Shown: positions 38,522-50,768 of the stretch, in pieces
Numbering within the stretch: the stretch's first letter is position 1
Layout of the letters: each line of letters begins with the position of its first letter
NCBI GenBank assembly: GCA_964036155.1
Contig: OZ038423.1
Span: 81,359,249-81,423,248, forward strand
Reading direction: 5' to 3'
Origin: Diploscapter coronatus
Taxonomy: Eukaryota; Nematoda; Chromadorea; Rhabditida; Rhabditidae
Length of the DNA stretch: 64,000 nucleotides
Translations under genes and position numbers: made by a program
The notes under the pieces: generated by a model
What the model saw: only the letters and a program-made list of their open reading frames with translations
Database searches by the model: none
What the model was told of the DNA's origin: nothing

Positions 38522-41500
38522 ATGCGAGAGCATTTCTACTGCGCTGCGGCCGTGCTATTTTTCCTATTATCAGTCGCTCTATTTGCGGGATTAACTTATT
38601 TGTATTTGGATAATCAAGCTAAACACGATATTTGCCTAACTCCGGGATGCATACAAACTGGTAAAACATTTTTGTTTCATTCGTTTTTTCTGAGACCAAG
38701 TTTTGGCATAGAAATGCCTTTAATAAGATTTATTCGATTGTCTTTTTCTCTGGAATCCGTTTTATTGCCGTATTTAGATTAGTTAGACAAAGCCAAATAC
38801 TAACGAGGTTCCCTTTTCCGAAAGGGAAATGCTCAGTTTATATTTTGGTCTTTTTTCTTTGAGTCCAGGAGGAATTCAGCATAGCAAAATATTTTATGCA
38901 CACACGAGTGGGAAAAACGTTCCAAAAAATGATGAAAACTTTGAAAGCTTCTAACTTTTCAATTTTCATATGAAAATAAATCAAGTGTTTTGTTGTCATT
39001 TTGTAGCTCTTAAAAGGACCTAGAAATCTATATAAATTGGATTGTTGAAATTAAAATTTAAAAATGACTTAAGATCAAAGTTTCAGCATCAGTAATTTTG
39101 TCTTCGATGAATTCATCGATAGACCCCTGCGTTGATTTCTATGAATACGCCTGTGGTCAGTGGATACGAAGGCATCCCATTCCCGATGACGCTCCAAGTG
39201 TTTCGAATTTTGAAAACCTAGGACAAGATTTGGAGTTTGCCTTAAAAGGCAACTTTTACTTATATATATATAAACTTTAACTTTAATAACGATCAATTTT
39301 GAATCATTTACAAGTGACAACACAGAGTTTATGCAATTTAGTAACCAATAAAAAATCTGATAATATTATATTATAGGCCATGAAGTTTAAGCTATCAGAG
39401 CTGTAAATGATGTCGTCAGAAAAATGTTGAATTTCAGAGCTCCTAGAAGACAAGATGCACGACCCCATCGATGCGAAAACTGCAGTCGGAAAAGCGAAAT
39501 TCTTCTATAAAATTTGCCTGAATGAGAGTAAATTTTCGCTGTTTTTGTTTATTTTTGAGAGAATGTTTGATTAGGTGAAATCTCCGACTCGTGGAGGGCG
39601 AGTTTCGATGAAGTGATGAATTTGTTTGGAGGATGGCCTTCTTTGGGATCACATGTTTTACCGGGGGCTTCAGTGGAGAAATTATATGGTGAGGAAAAGT
39701 TGTGATCTTCATAAAAATATGATAGTTACTGAAAAATCCTCATCGAAAGCGATACTATTTATTCAAATTTCACCATTTAAAAGGTTGATGATCTTCGTCA
39801 AAATTCCGATAAACTTAATTTGGCTATTTTAGGCGTTATGGTCTCGAAATTCCGGGGCGATTTTCTATTCAAAGCTACGGTTCAGCCTGATGACAAAAAT
39901 TCCGAACAGCATGTTTTATTGGTACTATAAGATCTGGAATTTCGAATTTCAAAATCAAATTCAAAATTTCAGATAGACCAGCCCTCCTTAAACCTGTTCG
40001 CAAGGGATTTCTACGTCTTGGCCGAGAACGAAGAGAAATTGGCATATCTGACACTGATACGGTATTCTATACCTAAAAAAATAATTGCCAATTATGCTAA
40101 TTTAGAGACGTGCTAGTTCTGCTAAACGCTAGACCAGATATTGCCACCAAGGACGCGGAGGAAATTATCGATTTCGAGACTTCATTAGCTAATGTAAAAG
40201 GGAAAATGATCAAATTAAGAAAATATTGAAAAAAATGGCAAATAGTATTATTTTGAATTATTCAAAAAAAGTTATACCCCTAATCTTACCAAAAAGTATA
40301 CAGAGTCTAAAAAGTAATTTATAATTCAGCTAAATCTCATATCCTCATTATTGAATTATAATTATAATAAAATTCTATTTAATTAGACCCTGAGTTTGTC
40401 GAAAAATGGGCTGAGCTTAAAATTTAGATCACGATGGCTGATGAACAAAGGCATGACATTGCTGAGCTGTACACGAAAATGACCCTTGGCGACATGCGAC
40501 GACAATTTAGGCATTTCGATTGGATTCTATTCTTTCAGTCGATGTTCGAGGATGTCAGGAGCAAAGTAGGGACAACTATCAGGGCTATAAATGTTTAGAC
40601 ACGCGCACATGTCTAAAAATTCACAACCCTGAAAACTATATTCTTATAAATTCGATTCAAATTTTATTTCAAGTACATTTAGAAGTTTTAATTGTGTTTA
40701 TTTTATATAATTACAATAATTAAATATACTAGCTTTAATCATTGATAAGATTTAACTGATACATTTCAATCTAAGAAAGGAGAGCGGATACGATTTGATG
40801 AAAACACACCCGTCGTAGTTTATGGGGTTGAATTTCTACGAAGATTCGATGTTATGCTGCCTCAGTACGATATTAGGTAATTTAATTAGCATAAATCACA
40901 ATTGCTTGACCCTAAATTCCAGAAAAGTGATCAATTATTTGAATTGGTGCTGGTTTTTCAAAACTATGTTACGTGACTTGCCCGATCCATTTGCCCTGAC
41001 GATATTTAAATTCTACAAGTCCTTGAATCGTATGTAACTTTTCCTTTTCGAAACTAGGATAAAATCGATGGTGTTTAAGTGATGAACGTCCAAAAAGTGA
41101 GGTGGCATGGGTGCGTTACCAGAATTAATTCGCTAATGCCTATGGCGACTAGCGCGATCTACGTTAAGCATCATTTTGATCATGAAGCTAAGCAGCAGGT
41201 ATATGATTTCAATTAAGCAAAACACAGTAAAATTTATGATCTTAAATGATTTTAAATATATAAATATTAATAAATAGTTAATTTATTTGGCTATATATTA
41301 TTCTATATCTTAAGGTCGAAGAGATGATCTCCCTAATTATGGAGTCATTCGTTCATCTGCTATTAGAAGAGGATTGGTTAACTGAGGAAACGAAGCAATT
41401 TGCCAAGCAAAAAGTACCTCGACCTACTTAATTGAATGTTTCAAATTATATATCTAATTATTATATAGGTTAACACCATGAAACGAAAAATCGGCTATCC

Positions 41501-43081
41501 GGATTACTTGAATGATACGTCGGCGGTTAACGACGAATATAAACATTACGAGGTTTGGAGTTGAGCTTAGATTATATCTTTTATCCTACTAAGTTTAATT
41601 AAACTCTTTTCTTAGTTTAAATATTTTCTCTAAAATATGATTTTCGGAATCTAAGTTTTCATTTTTTCAATATAACTTTGATATATATTTTCTTCGTTTT
41701 AACTATACATTTACTTGAATTTCTAGGTCTTCGAAGGCAAGTACTACAGGACGAAGTTCCAATTTTACGAGCAGTACCAAAAAGACGTCTTAGGCCGTAT
41801 TGCAGAGCCCGTAGATCGGGAAAGGTTAGTCAAAAATGTCTGCAAAAATTTTTCGAGAAAAAGTAGCTTCGTTACATATTCCTTAGCGGATCAGGTTTGG
41901 CCTCTTCAGTAATCAAGCTATTTATCTGCCTATAGATTACTCACGAAAATGCCTCCTGCTTTAGGATATAAGATATGTGTAGGATGAGATATAATAAAGC
42001 GTTTGACTTATTACCTATTTATAAGTAAAAGCGAAAAATTAGCATATTACCGAATTTTTAGATGGGTGGCCGGAGCGGCATTGGTCAACGCTTTCTACAG
42101 CCCGAACACGAATGAAATTAGTACACGAAATCTTAAAAATGACATATTTTAAAGCGTTAACATTTAGTATTCCCCGCCGGCATACTTCAGCCTGTCTTCT
42201 ATAGCAAAGAGTTCCCTTCATCGATGAATTTTGGTGGTATCGGAGTGGTAATCGGGCATGAGATCACCCATGGATTTGATGGTATTTCAATTTTGATATC
42301 ATCATTTATTTTAACTTAAAATAAATGTTATAGTTTTTAATAACGAATTTTCGATGAATGTGTCAACTTATTTTAAATATAATAAAATAGAAGTTTTCAG
42401 CCTTATGAATTGAATTCTTGGTGAAGATTAGCTCTTATTTTAGACAGAGGCCGACTATATGATAACCTCGGTAATATCCGGCAATGGTGGGATAATTCCA
42501 CGATCAGGAACTTTGAAAGAAAGGCTAGTACTGAAAAAATCGAAAAGCATTTTTAAAATTAACCCAAATTTTAGGCCGAATGCATCGAAGAACAGTATTC
42601 CGGCTATGTTCTGGAGCAAATTGCCATGAGGATAAATGGCAGGAGCACGAAGGGCGAAAATATCGCGGGTAAATAGTTTGGAATTAACAAAAAATAGCTT
42701 GGAACTAGCAAAATGACCAATTTCAGATAACGGAGGGCTCCGTATGGCCTATAAGTCCTACAAGAAATACGAAAAAGCCCATAGCATACCGCCGAGGTTA
42801 CCCGGAGTCAACCTCACTCATGATCAGCTATTTTTCCTGAACTACGCCCAAATTTGGTGCGGCACGATGAACGACAAAGAGGCTCTGAGAAAGCTGAGGA
42901 CTTCTGAGCACTCGCCTGGACCTATACGGTAAGCTTGAAGCTAGACCCGAAATTACCTTGAAGTTAACCCCTAAATTTTAGCGTCAAAGGTCCCTTGTCT
43001 AACTCCGAAGATTTCGCCCGAGTTTACAATTGCCCTCGAGGCTCGCCAATGAACCCCCAGCAAAAATGTCGAGTTTGGTAG
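38522..43081 (+). CDS. M13 neprilysin-like zinc metallopeptidase
   Basis: Type II membrane ectopeptidase of the neprilysin family, expected to cleave small peptides outside the cell. Twenty exons: 38522-38660, 39087-39248, 39438-39527, 39575-39688, 39833-39921, 39973-40061, 40106-40193, 40428-40565, 40776-40876, 40923-41029, 41080-41198, 41315-41413, 41469-41552, 41727-41824, 42062-42120, 42168-42281, 42444-42523, 42575-42668, 42727-42928, 42982-43081; 721 aa. A short cytoplasmic end and TM at residues 7-30 precede CLTPGC and [13 protein letters not shown]. Zinc ligands are HEITH 556-560 and ENIAD 618-622, preceded by the PAGILQ motif and [11 protein letters not shown]-terminus CRVW as in all complete family members. 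Introns 2 (39249-39437) and 17 (42524-42574) use GC donors; intron 8 carries a CAGG-type hairpin. All catalytic residues are present. Confidence 0.95.
40580..40631. mobile_element. 52-bp CAGG-type hairpin in neprilysin intron 8
   Basis: Left end CAGGGCTATAAATGTTTAGA and the reverse complement of the right end CAGGGTTGTGAATTTTTAGA pair almost throughout, so the element is nearly all stem. Flanking octamers ACAACTAT (40572-40579) and AAAACTAT (40632-40639) agree at 7 of 8, the clearest target duplication in the family. Confidence 0.75.
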
Positions 43082-44913
43082 CAGATTTCGTATATCCTCA
43101 TATATTGACGTTATACTCCTCAGATCAATATACATACCATTAAAAATGACGTCACATATGGATCTTGATAGATTTCAGTGTTTCTTGTTATTCCCTCGGA
43201 TATTATGTTATAGGACTCATCGCATTTGAAATTGGCTTGGTTAATTTTTCCCTAAGCCTGGAAAATCTGGGCGTGGCATTTGGGGATTTCTCCCATTAAT
43301 TATTTTTATATTTCCGTTTCTCTTTTCCTCTCCAGATTTCATATATATCTTAGCACGATATTTTAAGGCGGCACATTTCTAGATTTAGTCACTTAAATAC
43401 TAAACCTAAGGCACAGTACAGTATGTGCATAAGAATTTCGACTTCGGCTATGCTTCGTACGATTTTTCTCCTCTTCGCTTTGCTATTCTTAGTCTCCCAG
43501 GTAATTTTTTGTCTAAATATTCAAGTTTTTAAATTAAATTAAATTTCGTACTTTTACCTTTAAAACTTTATAAATTTCATAGATTTTTTCTTCGAAATTT
43601 TTATCCTATTGTATTTTTATGATTTGATCTATGATTATTGTATGAAACAAGGTACTGTTCAATAGAGAAAAGGCTGATCTTCATCGCGAAATCGATTTTA
43701 AGTCATGAAGACCAAGCTTAAATTGAACAATATCAAAACTTCCTTTAAGCATTTCTAATTTTCTGGGCAAGACCTTTCGAGTTGCTTATTTTAGGATCGT
43801 GAAAATTCCGCATGATTTATTCTGTAGGCGTGAGGCGTCCCGTGCACGATGTTAAAAATTCACAATCAAAGCATAGATTCCTGAATTATTCATTTGAAAT
43901 CCGCCCTTATTGATAAGGTCACGAAATCTAAAAAATAGAAAAAGCCCCCTCATGCTGATGAATCATAAAAACAATTTGAAATTGTTGGATTCTGCCGTCA
44001 GGTTCTGACCTAAATATCAGTTTCGACCTGAAATTTCGGAATCTGACGTCAAAATAAACACAAGAACTAGCGACAACGCGAAAAACAAGTGTTTATAAAT
44101 TAGCGAAATTTTCTATTTTTCAATAGTCATGTTTTGTTTGACATGTGTTAAAGTACCGTATTTACAGTATCCTTTGTTATTGTGAATCTCTTAAAAATAC
44201 CTAAAATTAAAAATAATTGCCTCTTAATTTTAGTCAGTTAGTCATATTTTAAAAAATAGTTTCTGATTCTAAACGTTAAAATGTATGGTTGTCATTTAGT
44301 AATTACGCTATTTTCTTGCGATTTAAAAAAAAATCATCATCATTTAAATCTTCATGCAGTTTGTTCAATGATTCGCGATATTATGCTGCTGGGAAAACCG
44401 TAAATTTAAATTAGCATAATACCCCTAAATTTAATACGAGCTTTTTCATTATAAAACCTAGTCTATTCTATTTAGATTGTATGAACAAATTTCTATTCAA
44501 ATCTATAGTTTCATAATTGTTAATAAAATATTAACAAAAACAGATATTAATTGAAATTTTCAGTGCGCCACTTTGCTAAATGACCCCTCCATATCGTACG
44601 AAGTGTATACGAATAAGCGGGATGTGAGCAGGTAGAATATAAAAATCGATACTTCAATAAAATATGCTATTTTCAAAATTATATTTGACTTTTTAGGTCA
44701 TAAAATAAAAGTAAAGAATAAGGCAAATTTACATCAATGCGTTCATCATAAATTAAGGGCCATTTTGATGCTAAATTCGCCATAAGTTTACTCAATTTTA
44801 TCTTTGAAATTTCAAAAGTAGAAATATGCTAATTATTTTTACCAAACGTACAAGTGAAGCATCATACCACCGTTTAGCTATGGGTGGAATGACTGTGAGT
44901 TCTCGCCACTGTC

Positions 44914-45027
44914 ATGTCTGCTGAGGAGAAGAAGATCCGTTCCAAGATTCTAAAAAAAACCGAAATCCACCCAATTAACCATTTAACCGCCAAGACAAGT
45001 CGCGTGCCAGCACCTATAATATCTTAA
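44914..45027 (+). CDS. Small open frame, doubtful
   Basis: 37 codons from ATG, rich in Lys and Glu at the start (MSAEEKKIRSKILKK) with non-AT-driven codons, which stands out from its surroundings. No similarity recognised and no splice context. It could be an isolated exon, a gene relic or chance. Confidence 0.15.
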   Translation: MSAEEKKIRSKILKKTEIHPINHLTAKTSRVPAPIIS

Positions 45028-45909
45028 ACAACATCAAAATCAGACATGTGAAAGTACAATAAAGGATTTGACTTAGAATGATTAATGCATGATCTCGAAC
45101 ATTGCATGATAAATTCTTGAATTTTCATTTTTAGAAGCGCCATTGTTCACACCTTCGGAAAATTAGCATACAGGTACTTCTCGACATGCTTTACAAGAAT
45201 ATTGTAATTTAAACAAATTAATCTATACGTAGAAATGCCAGAAAGCCAAAATTAGTATTCGAATAATCTTTTTCTACTACTTCGTGTGAACTTTTATAGA
45301 GCAATCACTTTAATTTTCTTAGACACAGTGCTTTGAGTTGTTTGGCGGCATTTTTTTTCAGAAAGCTGGATAAACTTTTCATACTTGTAGGATTTTGCAA
45401 AATTTTTTTTATAGAAAAATTCTAAAAAATATTTCCGACAATCCTATCTGATTAGATTTTTAAAAATGATCATAAAGTTGATTTTCAATGAAATTTTAAT
45501 GACCCTTCGTCGGACAGAGGAAAGAGAGCAAAACACTGTTAGAGGTTATGGGAACTTTTGCCGAAGGTCACATGAACTTCGACTGAATCTCTGTGTGATC
45601 TGACTTAGTTCACGTGAAGGGGAACTTTAGGACGAGCCCAGAAATGCACGACAGCTATCGATTGATAGAGGAAATGTCTGGTAATGAGCAATGCTGTGAA
45701 CAATTTGTTTAAATCGATGAATATTTTCAGATCAGGATAGATAGAAATTATAAATTTGGTAAAGAACCTTGCATGCATAATTATACCACTTTTGAAAGCT
45801 GACAATTTCAATTCTAAACATTTCTTCAATACACAACGAATTCATAGACTTGCTTTACCATTTACAAATATATAAATTGAAATGATTACGATAAATTATT
45901 TGTTAATTC

Positions 45910-45992
45910 CAGGGCTGGGATTCAATTAAAATTACACCCCCCTGTAAAACCATTTACAAGGGGGTGTAAATTTTACTTGAATCCCAGCCCAG
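45910..45992. mobile_element. CAGG-type hairpin element
   Basis: 83-bp near-perfect palindrome: CAGGGCTGGGATTCAATTA with ACACCCCC in the left arm, GGGGGTGT with GAATCCCAGCCC in the right arm, around a short loop (about 45942-45957). The last bases read AG where CTG would be expected. No convincing target duplication. Confidence 0.6.
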
Positions 45993-46399
45993 GTTGTCCA
46001 GGTAAGAAAGATCGAGAAGGCAGAATCTTATAAATTAAGGAAGTAGCGACAGGAACCAGCTTGAGTCTGCAATATCTATGGTATTTTTTAGCTGTATAGT
46101 TGTGAGTTTTCCCTTGAAAACGTTTTTAGTCTTCATTTAACGATATCGAATTCTGAGATAAAGGAGAAATTTGAAAATTTTTGGAGTGGTAAGTAAAGAA
46201 CCGAAAGATAAAATAAGCATAAAAGAATATCAATAGATTTTATTGCACTTTAGTAATTTAAGGTAAAATCAATGATAAATTGATCATGAAATAATAAGAT
46301 GAATATTAGGATTAAGTTAAGGAATGTAGTCAGAAAAATGTTATTAAAAATTTTTAAGTTATTCAAGAAACTTTACAAGGCTCGTCTCACTTCATTCAT

Positions 46400-49300
46400 T
46401 TAAGATTTAAGGGAGCGATTTCGTTTAGCTTCGATCTCCAACATAAAGTTCTTATTTAAACATTCATTTCGTAGTAATAATCCTGATAATTTCCATTTTT
46501 TATAATCTTCGCGAGTATCGCCCTTTTTTACTGTAAAAATTTTAATTTTCCAATCACAATAATTCGGTTTTTTTTCGTCTTCAGCGGTATTCACTTCAAC
46601 CTCGATTTTCGTGATTTCAGACTTGTATGAAATTGAATATGGCTTTCCAATTATTTCTAGTTGTGATGGATAAAATAATCTATAAAATAACTGATGAGTT
46701 TCTATTTCTTGCTACTCAAAATGTATACTAACTGTCTTCGAAATAGCCTGAAAGCGAATCCATCAAAATATTTACTATGTTTTCCTCCAATAGGAAATTT
46801 TAACTTTTCTCCGAGTTTCGTAATTTGGAACGGAATTTCAATATAGTGACAATTATTATTACTAAGAGTCTAAATACTAATCTTAATCTGATTGAACGAT
46901 TGAGCATTTTACAACTTACCCAATTCAATTTTTCTGGCTTAATCTCAGGCTTGGAATCTTTGTATTTTTTTGCCGAAGTTTTCTCCGATTCATTACGATG
47001 TTTGTTAGTTTTCTTTTCCGCTCTCTCAGTATATTTGTGATCCTTAGGATTCGAGTAGGAAATATTAATCGGCAAACTATAGCCTTGGGCATTTTTACAA
47101 GAATACTGTAAACTATACGGTGATAGCTGATGACCATAAGCTGAACTCTGACTGGGTATGGGATATGCCTGAGTGCCATATGCACGATTACGAGGCAAGC
47201 TAGATTTAGTCGGTAAGTCAGCATTGGGATATTGTATCTCGTTGCGATCTAATATATCTCCATTCGCTTCACGAGTTGGCTTTCTCGGATATGAATTATT
47301 TGGAGATCGAGGACTTATAACATTCATAAGTTCGATGTCAATAGGAGTATGAGTATAGTTCACAGGATATCTATCATTAGCAATAGTTTCAGTCCTTTTA
47401 GATGAAATTTCCCCTTCATTCTGCTTCAATTCTGCTATTATCGAAGGGGAAGAAGGTCTCTTTTCCTCTGTCGGTTCAATTTTAGACATGATAGGTGTAT
47501 TTTCTTCAGGCTTAGGTTGTTCTTTCATCGTCATGTCATTCGTTTTCGGCTTTTTAATAGGCTCGTAATCGGGCTTCAGGTTGGCAAGTATTTTCATAAT
47601 TGGAGGATTAACTACACGAGTATCCTCGGATTCCGTTTTCTCATAATCTGGTTCAGATATTTCAGGGTTAGATTGTTTGTTCGTCATCACGTCATTATTC
47701 TTCAGTTTTTTAGTAGGCTCGTAATCGGGTGCTGGGTTGACAAGTATTTTCATGACTACAGGATGAATTACAGAACTATTCTCGGACTTCGGTTTCTCAT
47801 CATAATCTGGTTCAGATATTTCAGGATTAGATCGTTCTTTCATCACCACGTTGTCACTTTTCGGCTTTGGATTATGATCATAATCTGGTGTTGGGTGTAT
47901 AACGTTTTCGAGAATCTTGTGGTTCTTCTTGATTTTTTTTTGTTCCTCATAACCTGGTTTAGATTGTGAAGGAATTTGAGGATTCGAAAAATAATGGTTA
48001 GGTTCTTCCATTGCCGTTGGGAAATAAGCATGATTTCGTTGCTCTTGATTCATATGTGCTATAATTTGAGTTTGCGCACTATTTGTTGGAGGATTTTGAC
48101 TTATTTCCCCACTTGCAACATCCTCCCTGTTGGTGTTTCTAGACTCAGTAGGTACTACAGTAGGAGGGTGAGTAATAGGGCGGCTAGGTTGCTCAACGAT
48201 TCTCTCGTCGTTTTGGCTATTTTGGTTAGTTCTGACTTCCTGCATCGAATCTTGTGGTTTAGGAATCGGGTCTTTGGTATTCATAATAATTTCCTTTTCA
48301 GGCGATGTTGAGACTTCCTTGCGATCCTTGATCAGCTTCAAAATTGTCGGTGAGTTTATTGGTTCAGCAACCATAACAGAGTCACTTGCGATCGTTGCAG
48401 CACCGGTTGAAGCAACCTATAGGAAAAGCTATTTGAAAGAGTTCTGTTCTTTCAACATAGAATTTGGACAAAATTCAGACTAACAGACGAAATTTCTCGG
48501 GATAAAATTTATCTCTATCATAATAGTGTGTCATGATCGAATCTGATGGTCCCAACAATAAGATTTGAAATTTTACCTCATCAACGTTCATGAAATTGCC
48601 GATTTTAGAGTCTTTGAAATTTTTCTGCAAATATTCGTTGATTTTGGGGATTCGTGTGCTACCCCCGCCCATTAGGATGAATTTTGGCTGAATCACTGAA
48701 AATTTCGAAATCTCTTATTTTGCAAGGAAAAGACTTACCTCCAGTCATTCTGACAATTTTCCCGATGTGGTCAGAGATGATTTTGTCATAAATTTGTTCG
48801 ATGTCTTGCCTTTGAACCACTTCCAGCAAATCGCAATCCTGCCCGGCTTTATTTCGATAAAGTGAATCAACATCTAAATAGCCAATTCAGCACTTCACAA
48901 ATAGATTGGAATAAAACTAGCATACCGACTCTTGTATGAGGAGCGAACGACAAAGCGCACTTCAATTTTTCACAAGCAATTCGCAGACGCTTTTCAGGCT
49001 TCGGGGATAAACGAAGACTTTTATTCTTGCTCTGAGTTTTCCCGTATGATTAATTTTTAAAAATAGATCAAATAAAAAATTCGAAAAGAACATTTTATAC
49101 CCGTTTTCTGACGATTTTCATCAAATACTCGAAAATTAGCTGATCGATATAATTTCCAGCCTTATTTTCCACATATACCGCTTGGATATCGGGGATCTTA
49201 TGAATCGTCCAATGGTCTGTCTCAAAATTCCATCCAATTTTCTAATTCGAATAGAAATTACCTTTTTCTGAATGTACACCAACTCAGCCTGTAGATAGCC

Positions 49301-50768
49301 TGATCCCATGCAGAACGACAGCACGACATCGCCTTTCGGGTGAAGGTTCAGCCTATGCGCGTAAGAAGCTACAACCGCTGTTGGTTCCTCGATCAATCGG
49401 ATTAAAGTAGTCGATGGAATATCCGGATTTGCCACTTTGTTTAGTGCATGTCTCAGAATATCCTTTATTCGATCTCTATAATTCGAATCGGAGCCCAATG
49501 GAATTGTGACGGCTATGGAAGATGGATTCTGAAAATAGTGGATTGTAAAAATTTGGATAAAATATGCCCACATTTACGAAACCAAACGCGGTTTTGAGAA
49601 CAGTAATAAGTAAAATCGATAAGAGTCGAGATGGGTAGAATTGCGTCTCAATCTCCTTCGCAACATTTCCCGCTTCTTTTGGCAGGGGCAGTTCAATTAT
49701 AACAACTAATAATCGAATTTGAATTACTGAACTTTGAATTTCTAACTCACGATCCGTGGGACTTTTATGTTTAGCGAAGTTAAACAAATACTCCTTGTCA
49801 TAGTTCACATCAGCATAGGTTTTCTCCGTTAACCAACGAATGTCTAAAACAACTATTCCTTCATCAGGGTTTAAAGTGTTTTGACACAGACACTTCAGTG
49901 TTAGTATTAAGAATTTTAAGTCCTGCTTCCAATTTCCGCCTATCCGGAATTATCGTAGCATTATAAATTGATCGTGGGATGTAAAAGCTTTCAGAAATAT
50001 GAAAATATTTTCAGATCGCAAATATTCATATTGAAGATGACCGATAAATTGCGACAAAGTAAAAGTCATAAAATAAGATGGATTGAAGTTAGAGTTAGTG
50101 CATTATTTGCGGTTGATTGGACAAAAATTCATCGGTTCGAGGACTGATTTCTCGTCAACTTCAACATTCCGCAGTGCAGACTATCATTTTTGGCTCACAC
50201 AACATTTGTTTCGTCTCAAATCATCGGTCATAGATATATCTATAAAACAAAAACTCATACCATAAGCGACACTCGGCAAAGAGACCGAATAACTCTCAGC
50301 CAGTTTTCCGACCAGCCAATCGCCCTGTTCAGATCGAGCGACATAGGTCGGCACTGCTCGATTTGATTCTTAAAAATTAGATTGGCATAAAATAAAATTC
50401 ATGGCATATGTCAGTTTTAGGTCTATTGTAGTATTTGCCCTACCATTCATTCTTACCTTTTTGCAATATTCACTCGGTTTTTGAGAAATGGTATGGAGAA
50501 AACAAACAAAATCGAGCGAATACTGCAAAGGCCCAATTTTCTAATAAAAATGCTTACCATGTTCAACAATTTGAACGTGCTGATCCTTGCAAATAGAGAT
50601 CCTACATTTCGAGGTGCCAATATCGATTGCAATCGCATCACGAATATTCTGATTATTATTCGAAGTGCTCGAAATCCTTTTTATGTCACTATCAAACATT
50701 CTTAAATTCCTCAATAACAGTGATAAAATAATACATGTAAAAGTTACAATGAACATAACGAAAAACAT
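46400..50768 (-). CDS. Membrane-anchored degenerate Hsp70-like protein with long Pro-rich insertion
   Basis: Exons: 50558-50768, 50261-50368, 49578-49843 (may contain a 45-bp intron 49706-49750, in frame either way), 49262-49528, 49101-49241, 48926-49031, 48739-48873, 48577-48695, 46920-48416, 46729-46747, 46400-46656; 1041 aa if that stretch is exonic. Residues 2-19 are a hydrophobic anchor or signal. The ATPase domain follows: AIDIGTSKC (phosphate 1, 47-55), LIEEPTAVVASYAHRL (connect region), KRLRIACEKLKCALS, and an intact adenosine motif FILMGGGSTRIPK (418-430). The phosphate 2 site DLGGGT is missing; the equivalent stretch reads VVLSFCMGSG. After the ATPase domain ends (VASTGAA, 452-458) comes a roughly 490-aa disordered Pro/Glu/Lys/Asn-rich region with three imperfect repeats of about 55-60 aa around PDYEPIKKPK and NPEISEPDYE. 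The last 90 aa resemble the Hsp70 substrate-binding beta domain (KIFTVKKGDTRED, WKLSGLLLRN). The two tail introns are less sure. Probably a pseudo-chaperone. Confidence 0.75.

Larger units (their letters stand above)
43082..46399. other. Spacer between neprilysin and Hsp70-like gene
   Basis: 3.3 kb between two convergent genes. No spliced gene found. It contains the hairpin at 45910-45992, two copies of the GATTTCRTATATC motif near 43085 and 43340, one AAGGCTGATCTTCATC motif near 43671 and a 37-codon open frame at 44914-45027. Confidence 0.45.

Noticed and set aside
46825..48311. Plus-strand open frames of 70-150 codons opposite the Hsp70-like exon
   Set aside because: They are antisense shadows of a long low-complexity coding exon; no splice signals, no known domain, and composition explained by the other strand.
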